The notes beneath the pieces were generated by a model. It ran no database searches, was not told the DNA's origin, and saw nothing but the letters and a program-made list of their open reading frames with translations. A stretch of DNA of 27,138 nt from Litorimonas sp964425355. Its GTDB lineage: Bacteria; Pseudomonadota; Alphaproteobacteria; Caulobacterales; Maricaulaceae. Positions 7,729 through 16,260 of the stretch are shown here, piece by piece (the stretch's first letter is position 1; every line of letters begins with the position of its first letter). The DNA is taken from positions 1 to 27,138 of the forward strand of contig CAYRMO010000032.1 of NCBI GenBank assembly GCA_964425355.1, written 5' to 3'. The position numbers were made by a program, and so were the translations under genes.

Positions 7729-9626
7729 TAATTTAACTCGCTTTCATTTGGCGTAGATTGCGCGAGGTCCAATCCATCCCGCCGCAAGGCTTCACCCAGA
7801 ACGGCACGAGAAATATTCGCCGCTTTTTTTGCACCCGATCCGCCATGTTCAATAATTGTGCCGATTGCAAAACGCGGTTTTTCATAAGGGGCATATCCTA
7901 CAAAGATTGAATGATCTCTTAGTTTCCAGGGTAGCCTCGAATTAGACCTGATACCCGAAAGACGTTCAGATTCGCTAATGCCCCTAACCTGCCCTGTCCC
8001 CGTTTTTCCAGCCATTTTCATGCCTTCAATCCCAAACGGATCATTATTAAATGCGGTACCCCCAATTTCAGATGTAACAGAAAACATCGCATCTTTGACG
8101 AAGGAAAGGTGCAAAGGATCAAAATCGAGGGATTCAAAAGGTGTTGTTTCCGGCTTGATCACCAATCTTGGCATAATTTTCTTTGCGGAGTTCGCTATGC
8201 GAGCCGTCATAATGGCAAGTTGCAGTGGCGTCGTTAAAACAAAGCCCTGACCAATCGATGCATTAAGCGTATCCCCTGTACGCCAGCCTGTCCCTAAGCG
8301 TCCTTGTTTCCAATCCGGCGTGGGCATGATCCCAGAAATGCCTCCCCCAACACCAATATCATATCGATGCCCAAGCCCTAACCGTTTGCCAACCTCGGCA
8401 ATTTTTTCAATCCCGACAATTTGTGAAATATCATAAAAATAGGTATCGCAACTCTGCTTGAGAGCGTCGCGCATATTCATTGGACCATGACCACGCCGTT
8501 TCCAACAATGAAAATTCCTATTACCTAGTCTGACTTTACCCAAACAAAGTATTTTTTCTTCTGGATCTATAAGTCCAGACTCAAGAGCGGCCAGCATAAC
8601 AACCATTTTGAAGGTTGAGGCCGGCGGATATCCACCACCGATAACTTTATTGAATTGCGGTCTCTTCGGATCACTATTCATTCTATCCATATCGGCTTGG
8701 GTCAGACCAGAGACAAAAAGGTTTGAGTCAAAACTGGGCATTGACAAAAGCGTGCGCAGTTCGCCCGTTAAAACATCGATGACGCAAATTCCGCCACTCT
8801 CATCTCCTTCATCTTCGGTCGCGAACTGTTCTGCCGCAAATCTCTGTAAATTTGCATCAATCGTGAGCCAAATATCCTGGCCCCGTTCGGCTTGCGTTTC
8901 CAGATCGGGCCATTCTCTGACAATGCGTCCACGCGCATTCACTTCAACTTTTAATCGTCCGGATTTCCCGCGTAAAATGGACTCTTGCGAAAACTCAACA
9001 CCTGTTTTCCCAATACGAAATGTTGGCTGCCTAAGTAGCGGGTCTTGATCAGATTCCAAGTCTTCGGACCCCGCACGCCCAACATATCCCAATATGTGCG
9101 AAAACACGCCGGACTCTGGGTATGAACGCCCTTGTCCGGCTTCAGACACAATGCCCGGCAAGGCATGTAATCGCATATTCAAGGCGGTAAAGGTTGACCA
9201 ATCAATATTGTCTTTCACCAAAATTGGGATGAATTTTGGATTGGTCTTGATGTCTTTTTCAATACGGGCCCTTTGACCATTTGATAATGGGCTTATTAGA
9301 TTAATGCGGTCCAAAGTCTGCGAAATTTCCGATGTGCGTTCTGGGATGATGACCAAACGAAAATTCTGTCGATTTTTAGCTAAGGCTTCACCATAGCGAT
9401 CGCGAATTTCCCCGCGTTCTGGTAAAAGCATATTATAGTTGAAACGATTATTCTCAGATAAGACTTGATAATTTTCAGCTTGCAAAACTTGCAACTGATA
9501 CAGACGCCCCCCTAAGATTCCAAAGACTCCCAAGCCACCAAACCCAAGCATTGCTGTCCGACGCGTAATCGAATTTTTATCATCATTACCCTGTTTTACT
9601 GGAGGCACTTTAAGGTCTCCACTCAT
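7728..9626 (-). CDS. mrdA: Penicillin-binding protein 2, elongation-specific transpeptidase
   Basis: 632 aa from ATG 9626. A cytoplasmic tail and one membrane anchor (about residues 22-42) are followed by the dimerisation/pedestal domain (LLPERGEIRDRYG, then GKTGVEFSQE) and a class B transpeptidase domain with all three motifs: SxxK as STFK (Ser near 337, in PPASTFKM), SxN variant SCD near 392 (SCDTYFY, the usual PBP2 form), and KTG near 541 (MAGKTGTGQV). It crosslinks stem peptides in the periplasm together with RodA. The frame extends upstream to a TTG at 9638; neither start has a clear Shine-Dalgarno, so I chose the ATG. Its 5' end overlaps the mreD 3' end by 17 bp, consistent with coupled translation. 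Confidence 0.95.
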   Translation of the reverse strand: MSGDLKVPPVKQGNDDKNSITRRTAMLGFGGLGVFGILGGRLYQLQVLQAENYQVLSENNRFNYNMLLPERGEIRDRYGEALAKNRQNFRLVIIPERTSEISQTLDRINLISPLSNGQRARIEKDIKTNPKFIPILVKDNIDWSTFTALNMRLHALPGIVSEAGQGRSYPESGVFSHILGYVGRAGSEDLESDQDPLLRQPTFRIGKTGVEFSQESILRGKSGRLKVEVNARGRIVREWPDLETQAERGQDIWLTIDANLQRFAAEQFATEDEGDESGGICVIDVLTGELRTLLSMPSFDSNLFVSGLTQADMDRMNSDPKRPQFNKVIGGGYPPASTFKMVVMLAALESGLIDPEEKILCLGKVRLGNRNFHCWKRRGHGPMNMRDALKQSCDTYFYDISQIVGIEKIAEVGKRLGLGHRYDIGVGGGISGIMPTPDWKQGRLGTGWRTGDTLNASIGQGFVLTTPLQLAIMTARIANSAKKIMPRLVIKPETTPFESLDFDPLHLSFVKDAMFSVTSEIGGTAFNNDPFGIEGMKMAGKTGTGQVRGISESERLSGIRSNSRLPWKLRDHSIFVGYAPYEKPRFAIGTIIEHGGSGAKKAANISRAVLGEALRRDGLDLAQSTPNESELN

Positions 9627-10137
9627 CTCGACTGACAAACCGGATGAAAATCCAGTAGCGGATGCTCAATACAATTGGCAATAAAACCGTAGCCAAGATA
9701 AATTGCGTCAGGAATGATCTAAAATCCGGTAAAACGCGATAGATGAATAGCCCAGAAGAGCTGAGTAAAAGTATGGAGAAAACCCCGATCAAGACCCAAA
9801 CAATAATCAAACGTCGAAAAACATAGGGATCGATCCGAATTTCCGGTCTGAACAACATCCAAATACATGTATAAAGAAGGCTAGACTGCCCAATCGCACC
9901 GGCAGTTCCCCAATCAGTGAAAATGCCAGCGATGAATATGGTTATGAGAGACGCGATTTCATTTGCGCGACGCGGCCAAATTAACAGAACAATTAAAGGT
10001 AAAAACCCAAACCCAAAGGTCTGAGAAAATACACTAATTGATAAAACGGACAGGGCCCCGGCCATTGCAAGGCATAGACCCGCAATTACTGCGATTGGGA
10101 CACTCCGATTTGGAACTGAAACGTCTCGAAAACTCAT
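9610..10137 (-). CDS. mreD: Rod shape-determining protein MreD
   Basis: 175 aa, very hydrophobic, with about five or six membrane segments and few charged residues outside the ends (SRDEWRP at the C-terminus). Sequence conservation in MreD is low; recognition rests on length, topology, the FLPLIVLLIWPRRANE segment and position between mreC and mrdA. It is an inner-membrane partner that links MreC and the RodA-PBP2 synthase. ATG (10137-10135) overlaps the mreC stop as ATGA, and the 3' end overlaps mrdA, so expression is probably tied to both neighbours. Confidence 0.9.
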   Translation of the reverse strand: MSFRDVSVPNRSVPIAVIAGLCLAMAGALSVLSISVFSQTFGFGFLPLIVLLIWPRRANEIASLITIFIAGIFTDWGTAGAIGQSSLLYTCIWMLFRPEIRIDPYVFRRLIIVWVLIGVFSILLLSSSGLFIYRVLPDFRSFLTQFILATVLLPIVLSIRYWIFIRFVSRDEWRP

Positions 10138-11033
10138 GATGGATCATCCTTGGTCTGATCCTCAGCATTTCCCTCCGCCTGATCCCCTATTTCGTCTGAC
10201 TCAGTTTCGGGTGGCGCTGTAATGGGCTGATAGGGTGACACCCACACCCAATCAATCGGGTTTTCTTGCGACGCAAGTTGAACACGCAATTCATCGTCGC
10301 CAAGGCGGATTACATCACCTATTCTTAATCCTCGAGGCAGAGACCCATCATCACCAGAGGTGATCACTTGATCTCCAACTTTCCATTCCAACCTCTCACT
10401 GATAAAACTTAACCGTGGCCGCGTCGAATTATCACCTGCTAGAATAGCCGTCGCACCAGATCGCGAAGAGGCTACGGGGATGCGGCTATTGAGGTCCGAA
10501 AGCATTAAGACCCGCGAAGATCTGGGTCCTGCATTGATGATGTGGCCCACCATTCCATCACTTGATAGGACCGGATTTCCGATCGCTACACCGTCAGATT
10601 TGCCTACATTGATCAATAATGAGCGCACAAATGGACCATCACTCTCACCTATTGCTCTTGTCGCAACTTTTTGAAGTGGAATATCTGTATTCGTATCTAC
10701 GCCAAGAATTGTTTCATAGCGCGCAACTTTCATAGCGAGATTTTCATACCGGCTTTGCCGCTCTCGTAGAACCGCCAACTCTGCTTTCAGGCTTTCATTA
10801 TCTTCATACACAGATGCACGATCTGAAAGCCCTTGGAAAAACCCTTCGACAGATTGAATAGGTATGGATGCTATAGCCGCTATCGGAGCAACTGTTTCTT
10901 GCCCCAATTTTCGCCCTTGTTTTCCATCCTGCAGATCAGACCGTGCAACAGCAACCAAAAACGAGGAAAGCGCAAGAGACACTAAAATAAAAACCCGGGT
11001 CCAACCGCTATTGGGGCGATCCTTGCGGGTCAT
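10134..11033 (-). CDS. mreC: Rod shape-determining protein MreC
   Basis: 299 aa. Two in-frame ATGs lie six bases apart (11039 and 11033). The perfect AAGGAG at 11047-11042 is only 2 bases from the first but 8 from the second, so the second (MTRKDRPNSG) is preferred. A membrane anchor at about 13-33 is followed by a coiled coil at about 70-105 (SVYEDNESLKAELAVLRERQ) and the two beta domains of MreC, with LLINVGKSDGVAIGNPVLS and GMVGHIINAGPRSSRVLMLSD. The last ~30 residues are strongly acidic and probably disordered (TESDEIGDQAEGNAEDQTKD). MreC is periplasmic, activates PBP2-RodA and connects to MreB through MreD. It follows mreB by 38 bp. Confidence 0.95.
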   Translation of the reverse strand: MTRKDRPNSGWTRVFILVSLALSSFLVAVARSDLQDGKQGRKLGQETVAPIAAIASIPIQSVEGFFQGLSDRASVYEDNESLKAELAVLRERQSRYENLAMKVARYETILGVDTNTDIPLQKVATRAIGESDGPFVRSLLINVGKSDGVAIGNPVLSSDGMVGHIINAGPRSSRVLMLSDLNSRIPVASSRSGATAILAGDNSTRPRLSFISERLEWKVGDQVITSGDDGSLPRGLRIGDVIRLGDDELRVQLASQENPIDWVWVSPYQPITAPPETESDEIGDQAEGNAEDQTKDDPS

Positions 11034-11041
11034 TATCATGT

Positions 11042-11047
11042 CTCCTT
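11042..11047 (-). promoter_or_regulatory. Shine-Dalgarno AAGGAG deciding the mreC start
   Basis: AAGGAG on the minus strand is a full match to the anti-SD core. Spacing is 2 nt to the upstream ATG (11039) and 8 nt to the next ATG (11033); only the latter is a normal distance. Confidence 0.7.
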
Positions 11048-11071
11048 ACTTATCGCATGGAATGGAATTCA

Positions 11072-12109
11072 CTATATCCCGGCTTCGAGGACGGCTTTCC
11101 ATTTCTTTAGATTTTCGACGACCATACCAGACCCTCTTACGACACAGGCCAAAGGATCTTCCGCGATTGACACAGGCAATCCGGTTCGCTCTCTAAGTTC
11201 GAGATCGAGATTACGTAAAAGCGCGCCGCCGCCCGTCAGCATTATACCCTTATCAACAATATCAGCAGCAAGTTCAGGCGGTGTCGCTTCCAAGGCGACT
11301 TTCACCGCATCAACAATCTGTTCAACCGGCTCTTCAAGGCTTTCTGCGATCATGGCTTCATTGATGTTGATTTCCCGAGGGACACCATTCATCAGATCTC
11401 GGCCTTTGATCTGGACCGTCATGCCTTCACCGTCTTCAGGCGACATAGCAGAGCCGATCTCTTTTTTGACTCGCTCCGCGCTCATCTCGCCTAATAAGAG
11501 ATTGGTTGTGCGTCTGACATATTGGATAATGGCATCATCCATTTTATCGCCGCCAACACGGACAGATCTGGAATAGACAACACCGTCTAGGGACAGCACA
11601 GCAATTTCCGTCGTCCCACCACCAATATCGACAACCATAGAACCGGACGGCTCATGGACCGGAAGCCCGGCTCCGAGAGCCGCGGCCATTGGTTCCGGAA
11701 TGAGGTAAACCTTCGACGCACCGGCCTGCTCGGCTGATTGATAAATCGCCCGCTTCTCAACAGCTGTCGCACCAGCTGGCACACAAATGACAACGGTAGG
11801 GCCTCTTCGGAAGAGCTTTCGAGGCGCCGCTTTCTTGATGAAATGGCTGATCATTTCTTCAGCCACTTCGAAATCTGCGATCACACCGTCTTTCATAGGC
11901 CTTACGGCTTCGATATTGCCTGGTGTACGTCCGAGCATTAAGCGCGCATCTTCGCCGACCGCATGTGGAACTTTACGGCCATTTCGAATGGAAAATGCCA
12001 CAACAGATGGCTCGTTTAGGACAATATCGCGACCTTTGGCATATATGAGCGTATTGGCCGTACCTAGATCAATGGCAATATCTGATGAAAATCTGTCAAA
12101 AAACGACAT
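11072..12109 (-). CDS. mreB: Actin-like cell-shape protein MreB
   Basis: 345 aa, the standard MreB length. The N-terminal MSFFDRFSSD includes the short amphipathic membrane-binding helix seen in Gram-negative MreB. Actin-fold nucleotide motifs follow: phosphate 1 DLGTANTLIYAKG (about residues 14-26), phosphate 2 VDIGGGTTEIAVLSL (about 165-180), and the adenosine motif MLTGGGALLRNLD near 290. MreB polymers on the inner face of the cytoplasmic membrane orient the elongation complex encoded by the next four genes. It heads the mreBCD-mrdA-rodA operon; the 149 bp before it are the likely place for the operon's main promoter. Confidence 0.98.
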   Translation of the reverse strand: MSFFDRFSSDIAIDLGTANTLIYAKGRDIVLNEPSVVAFSIRNGRKVPHAVGEDARLMLGRTPGNIEAVRPMKDGVIADFEVAEEMISHFIKKAAPRKLFRRGPTVVICVPAGATAVEKRAIYQSAEQAGASKVYLIPEPMAAALGAGLPVHEPSGSMVVDIGGGTTEIAVLSLDGVVYSRSVRVGGDKMDDAIIQYVRRTTNLLLGEMSAERVKKEIGSAMSPEDGEGMTVQIKGRDLMNGVPREININEAMIAESLEEPVEQIVDAVKVALEATPPELAADIVDKGIMLTGGGALLRNLDLELRERTGLPVSIAEDPLACVVRGSGMVVENLKKWKAVLEAGI

Positions 12110-12258
12110 GGTCTATCCGCGTTTACGGGCTTTTCGTGTCTGTTGTCACGAGCCGTGTTGATCAAGGTGAATCAGTTAAGTAACTGATATAGCGCTGAAA
12201 AGTATGATGATTGGAATCGAACTAATTTGCAAGCAAACTTAACTATAATTATAATAAT
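12110..12258 (-). promoter_or_regulatory. Upstream region of the mre operon, with an 18-bp inverted repeat
   Basis: 149 bp between the TVP38-like stop and mreB. It contains a perfect inverted repeat ATCAGTTA-AG-TAACTGAT (12171-12188), centred about 70 bp before the mreB ATG, and a smaller TTTGC/GCAAA repeat near 12223-12234. There is no U-tract after either, so they are unlikely to be intrinsic terminators; the first could be an operator. AT-rich sequence upstream (12240-12258) fits a promoter region, but I cannot choose a -35/-10 pair with confidence (a weak TTCCAA and TATATC pair with 19-bp spacing is one option). Confidence 0.4.
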
Positions 12259-12933
12259 TTACTGTGTTTTTTTTGTTTCAAGCATTGAACGTGCTTCCAA
12301 TCGTCTTCTAGCCAACCAAGATATGCATATTGCAATGACCGCAAGAACTGCAAATCCGATCGCCAGATAGCTGCCTGATAAGCCTGAAATAATTCCCTGA
12401 CCGACCAAAGCAATAACCAGTATTTTTGGAATTATACCTATCGCCGTTCCCGACAAAAAATGCCGGTATTTCATGTGGGAAACGCCTGCTGCAAGGTTCA
12501 CCAAAATCGCAGGTCCCGTTGGCACGAGACGGACGACCAAACTTGTCATGAAACCATTTTTCCTAACAGCATTTGATAATTTTTGAACAAGCATGTCATC
12601 GACCCGAGACAGCCTTTCCGCCCCCATTATTTTACCCAGAAAAAACCCGAGTGACGCGGAGCAAAGGCTCGCAAACCACGAGAGAATACTTCCCTCAAAA
12701 GCGCCAAAGGCTAATATAGCCCCAGCAACAAGCATCCATTGCGGAGCCCCGATAAAAGCAAGCACGCAGAACAAGACAATCGTGATAGGAATAGCCCATA
12801 CCGTATCATTGAGCGCCGTCATCCAACTATTAATATCAGCCTGCGAAACATCGAAAAACGTTTTTGCGACAAATAAGAATGCAAGGGGTAAAATGAGGCT
12901 GGCAATCAACCAAATTATTGTTTTGACCTTCAA
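12259..12933 (-). CDS. TVP38/TMEM64-like (VTT/DedA-type) membrane protein
   Basis: 224 aa with five or six membrane segments. The VTT-domain core is visible: FLGKIMGAERL after the third segment, then SLVVRLVPTGPAILVNLAAG and MKYRHFLSGTAIGIIPKILV, a pattern in which the Arg and Pro in the re-entrant loop are conserved in SNARE-associated/DedA-like proteins. Relatives act as lipid scramblases or flippases; the substrate here is not predictable. The start appears to be TTG (12933-12931), overlapping the miaA stop as TTGA, with GGGG seven bases upstream; no nearby ATG would keep the first membrane segment. It is probably co-transcribed with miaA. A basic cytoplasmic tail (WLARRRLEARSMLETKKTQ) ends the protein. 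Confidence 0.85.
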   Translation of the reverse strand: MKVKTIIWLIASLILPLAFLFVAKTFFDVSQADINSWMTALNDTVWAIPITIVLFCVLAFIGAPQWMLVAGAILAFGAFEGSILSWFASLCSASLGFFLGKIMGAERLSRVDDMLVQKLSNAVRKNGFMTSLVVRLVPTGPAILVNLAAGVSHMKYRHFLSGTAIGIIPKILVIALVGQGIISGLSGSYLAIGFAVLAVIAICISWLARRRLEARSMLETKKTQ

Positions 12934-13847
12934 AAGCTAACCCCAATGCAGTCGCTTAGGAAACGTTCTTGGTCGCGCGCACCACTTAAAACCTCGGGTT
13001 TGGGCGGTTGATTTCTAAACCATGTCATTTGCCGTTTCGCGAAACGTCGGCTTTCGCGTTTCGCGTATTCAATAGCGGCCTCTAACGACATATGGCCCGA
13101 GAAATAACCGCCTAATTGTCGCAGACCTATAGCTTTCATAAGAGGCAAATTCTGGTCATATTTCTTTGCAAACACTTGTTTTGCCTCTTTTAATCCGCCC
13201 TCACCCAACATGAGTTCATATCGCTTATTTATCCTCGCATATAGCTGGTCTCGTGGCCATGACAGCACACAATATTTTGCAAAACGTAACGGAACAACCG
13301 GTTTCGTATCAGCCTGCCAGACTGAGAGCGGGCGTGCGGTTCCGCGCGCGACATTTACAATCCGCTGCAGCCTTTGCGGATCATTCCCCAAAACCCGCCC
13401 CGTGGCCACCGCGTCGAGCTTTGTCGCGACGTCGCGCAAAGCCGCAATGCCTTGTGTTTCTAATAATATTTCTGTTTCTTTGACAATATGCTCTTTTGGT
13501 TCAGGAATATCGGCCATGCCCATAAAGAGCGCTTTGAAATAGAGCCCCGTTCCCCCAACGAGGATGGGTGCAAGGCCTCTCACCAGACAATCCAGAATGA
13601 TAGGCTCAACATCGCGGAGCCATTGTCCTGTCGAGTATCGCGTCATGCCTTTAACATGCCCAAACAGATGATGGGGTATATTCGCCATTTCAGAGACCGT
13701 TGGACGCGCGGAGAGTATGCGCAATTCAGAATAGACCTGCAAAGCATCTGCATTGATGATCTCCCCACCCACAGTTTCTGCTAGCTTCACCGCATAGGCA
13801 CTCTTGCCGCTAGCTGTCGGGCCTGCAATACAAATCACGGGTTTCAT
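12930..13847 (-). CDS. miaA: tRNA dimethylallyltransferase MiaA
   Basis: 305 aa. P-loop GPTASGKS at residues 9-16, followed by NADALQVYSELRILSARPT (the usual motif is NADSxQVY; Ala-Leu here is a mild variant), HHLFG, and VGGTGLYFKALFMG. The C-terminal WPRDQLYARINKRYELMLG and KAIGLRQLGGYF regions are the tRNA-binding and catalytic helices of the family. It transfers a dimethylallyl group to N6 of A37 in tRNAs that read codons starting with U, in the cytoplasm. It is divergent from serB with only 15 bp between start codons, so each gene's promoter must lie partly within the other gene or the gap must be shared. Confidence 0.96.
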   Translation of the reverse strand: MKPVICIAGPTASGKSAYAVKLAETVGGEIINADALQVYSELRILSARPTVSEMANIPHHLFGHVKGMTRYSTGQWLRDVEPIILDCLVRGLAPILVGGTGLYFKALFMGMADIPEPKEHIVKETEILLETQGIAALRDVATKLDAVATGRVLGNDPQRLQRIVNVARGTARPLSVWQADTKPVVPLRFAKYCVLSWPRDQLYARINKRYELMLGEGGLKEAKQVFAKKYDQNLPLMKAIGLRQLGGYFSGHMSLEAAIEYAKRESRRFAKRQMTWFRNQPPKPEVLSGARDQERFLSDCIGVSF

Positions 13848-13862
13848 AAACGGGTATTTTCC

Positions 13863-14732
13863 ATGTCAGATTCGTCCTTAGAGAACATAACCACACTTGT
13901 CCTTAAAAACTCTGATAAGTCTCAGCTAGAGGCCGCTCAAAAAGCTATCGACCTCAAAGTTAGCAAGACTTTATCTCGCGATAAAGCTGTTGAAGGCAAT
14001 TCTGACATTCAAACCTCTCAAGACGGTGCGGCTCGCCTCGTAAGCTTAGGCATAGAAGCCGATATTTGCATTATGCCGGTAGAAGGTCGACGGAAATCGC
14101 TTTTGATATGCGACATGGACTCCACGCTGATCGGGCAAGAATGTATTGATGAGCTGGCTGATTTTGCGGGCGTCAAAGCGCGTGTAAGCGCGATTACAGA
14201 GCGTGCTATGCGCGGTGAAATTGGATTTGAAGGCGCCTTGCGAGAACGCGTCGGACTGCTGGAAGACCTCCCTCTCTCAACCTTACAAAAATGCTTTGAC
14301 GAACGCATCCATCTCAATGCTGGCGCCAGAACACTCTGCCAGACGATGAAGGCACATGGCGCTAAAACCGTCATCGTTTCAGGTGGCTTTACATTTTTCT
14401 CAGGCCGGGTCGCTAAGGCATGCGGGTTCGATCATCACCAGGCCAATATCCTATTGGAAAATGGTGACACATTATCGGGAAAAGTAGCCGATCCAATATT
14501 GGGTCGAGAGGCAAAATTGGACGCGATGCAATCTCACATTGCCGACACCTCGCAGGCTATTGCTATTGGAGACGGGGCAAATGATCTGGCGATGATAACG
14601 GCTGCTGGCCTAGGCCTTGCCTTTTACGCCAAGCCCGCGGTAGCTGAGGCCGCACATTCCGCAATTAGGTTCACAGATCTTACCAGCGCCTTGTATTATC
14701 AGGGTTTTTCAGACGAAGATTTCGTCAATTAG
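13863..14732 (+). CDS. serB: Phosphoserine phosphatase SerB
   Basis: 289 aa. HAD motifs: nucleophile and acid/base in DMDST (Asp84, Asp86), Ser173 in VSGGFTFFSGR, Lys218 in GREAKLDAM, and GDGANDLAM with Asp237 and Asp241. The LIGQECIDELADFAGV stretch after motif I is the substrate-capping segment specific to phosphoserine phosphatases. It carries out the last step of serine synthesis in the cytoplasm. The N-terminal ~75 residues are weakly conserved and stand where E. coli SerB has its ACT-like regulatory domain. The gene ends in a palindrome whose left arm contains its TAG stop; the Do-protease gene converges on it from the other side. Confidence 0.96.
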   Translation: MSDSSLENITTLVLKNSDKSQLEAAQKAIDLKVSKTLSRDKAVEGNSDIQTSQDGAARLVSLGIEADICIMPVEGRRKSLLICDMDSTLIGQECIDELADFAGVKARVSAITERAMRGEIGFEGALRERVGLLEDLPLSTLQKCFDERIHLNAGARTLCQTMKAHGAKTVIVSGGFTFFSGRVAKACGFDHHQANILLENGDTLSGKVADPILGREAKLDAMQSHIADTSQAIAIGDGANDLAMITAAGLGLAFYAKPAVAEAAHSAIRFTDLTSALYYQGFSDEDFVN

Positions 14733-14758
14733 TGCATTGTTCTCGCAAATAGCACTAG
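14730..14758. repeat. Palindrome between the serB and Do-protease stop codons (copy 1)
   Basis: TAGTGC (14730-14735) and GCACTA (14752-14757) form inverted arms that start and end exactly on the two facing stop codons. TTG and CAA inside the loop could extend the stem past a bulge. The right half, TCGCAAATAGCACTAG (14743-14758), matches 24603-24618 at 15 of 16 bases, and the left arm TAGTGCA is shared too. It could act as a two-way transcription stop for convergent genes, but neither strand has a U-tract. Confidence 0.5.
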
Positions 14759-16182
14759 CTTGTGGCATCAAGCGCATAGAAAATGTAGTTTCCATTTCGG
14801 TTGACCAAAAGTGTTACAGGATCACCGGTCTCGGCCGCGGCATTCATAGCCTCTTCAAATTCAGCCGGGGTCGCTATTGATTCAAAGCCAACCTCTTCGA
14901 TGATGTCACCTTTTTGAATTTTGCCGCTGGCTTCCGCGCGTTTATTGATTTTCACCACGCGCACACCTTTCACATGTGGCGCGACCCGGTAGCGATCTCG
15001 AACATCTTCAGAAAGCGCTTCAACAGAAATCCCGACGACAGATCGTTCGGCATTGCCTTCTTCGACTTCACGACGAATTTTTTCTTCATCTGTGACTTGT
15101 TCTTTAAGGCGTTCAATCTCGACCGTGATCGTCTTTTTCTTACGTTTTCGCAGGATTTCAATCTCTAGCGGCTTGCCAATCTCAGCTTCTGCAACACGGC
15201 GCGACAAAAGGCGTGACGCTTCTAGCGTCTTTCCGCCCAATGAGACGATTAAGTCGCCTCTTTGCAGACCGGCTTTGTCGGCCGGACTATCTTTAACGAC
15301 AGATTTAACCAAGGCACCTTGCGCACTGTCCAAGCCATAGCTTTGGGCAATTGCATTTGTGACACTTTGAGGACGCACACCAAGATAACCGCGACGCGTT
15401 TCACCATATTCAATAAGTTGCGCGACAATAGATTGAGCCAATTCAGAGGGAACCGAGAAACTAATGCCGACACTATATCCTGTCGGCGACAAAATTGCGG
15501 TATTCACCCCAATAACCTCACCTTCCATATTGAAAAGAGGTCCGCCTGAATTGCCTCGGTTAATCGCAACATCTGTTTGAATAAAATCATCATAATTCCC
15601 AGACGAAATATCACGATTTCGCGCGGAAATAATGCCAGCAGCGACAGATCCAGAATAACCAAAGGGGTTACCAATGGCGATCACCCATTCGCCGACTTCA
15701 GATGTGTCGCTATCACCCCACGGCACAGCTGGTATATCACTGCCGGTTTCAATCTTGAGTACAGCAATATCCGTAGCGGGGTCACGACCGATTAGCTCGG
15801 CCTCATAGGTATCACCATTTGGGAAAGTGACTTCGATCAAGTCAGCATCTTCAATCACGTGATTATTGGTAACTATATGCCCATCATCATCTATCACAAA
15901 TCCGGATCCCAGTGATTTACTCACCCGGCCGTCCCGGTCATTGCGCCCTCCAAAGAAATCATTGAAACGCTCAAGCGGTGAGCCTTCCGGGAAAGCTTGA
16001 CTGTCAGATGTATCGACTTCAACGGTTTGGGCCGTTGAAATATTCACAACTGAGGGTGACAGACGCTTAGCGAGTTCGGTAAATCCATCCGGCGTCCCTC
16101 TGGCCTCAGAGACAGACGGCGTAATCAAAGCCGTAGAGACCGCAAACGCAAAGGCAATAGAGATAGATCGAAGCATTTTCAT
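14755..16182 (-). CDS. Periplasmic Do-type serine endoprotease (DegP/DegQ/MucD-like)
   Basis: 475 aa with a signal peptide of about 27 residues ending near VSEA-RG. Trypsin-like domain with triad His108 (NNHVIEDAD), Asp138 (DPATDIAVL) and Ser212 (INRGNSGGPLF). PDZ1 at about 260-350 (RRGYLGVRPQSV ... GDLIVSLGGKTL) and PDZ2 at about 375-470 (VVGISVEALSEDV ... GDIIEEVGFESI). Domain order and length match the DegP/DegQ/MucD group; sequence alone does not settle which. It degrades or refolds damaged envelope proteins. Start ATG 16182 has AGGG seven bases upstream; a second in-frame ATG two codons later is less favoured. It sits downstream of hflKC and DUF2065, as in many proteobacteria, but a 78-bp gap allows its own promoter. 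Confidence 0.94.
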   Translation of the reverse strand: MKMLRSISIAFAFAVSTALITPSVSEARGTPDGFTELAKRLSPSVVNISTAQTVEVDTSDSQAFPEGSPLERFNDFFGGRNDRDGRVSKSLGSGFVIDDDGHIVTNNHVIEDADLIEVTFPNGDTYEAELIGRDPATDIAVLKIETGSDIPAVPWGDSDTSEVGEWVIAIGNPFGYSGSVAAGIISARNRDISSGNYDDFIQTDVAINRGNSGGPLFNMEGEVIGVNTAILSPTGYSVGISFSVPSELAQSIVAQLIEYGETRRGYLGVRPQSVTNAIAQSYGLDSAQGALVKSVVKDSPADKAGLQRGDLIVSLGGKTLEASRLLSRRVAEAEIGKPLEIEILRKRKKKTITVEIERLKEQVTDEEKIRREVEEGNAERSVVGISVEALSEDVRDRYRVAPHVKGVRVVKINKRAEASGKIQKGDIIEEVGFESIATPAEFEEAMNAAAETGDPVTLLVNRNGNYIFYALDATS

Positions 16183-16260
16183 ATGAACACCCTAGCGATT
16201 GTAATTTAACTGCCAAGAGGGAATATCGTCCTTTAGCACTTACAATTGTGTCATCAAGCG

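Noticed and set aside
12121..12160. Possible terminator or hairpin GGC-TTT-TCGTG with CACGA-GCC
   Set aside because: The stem is broken by a three-base bulge, and no gene ends nearby on the plus strand.
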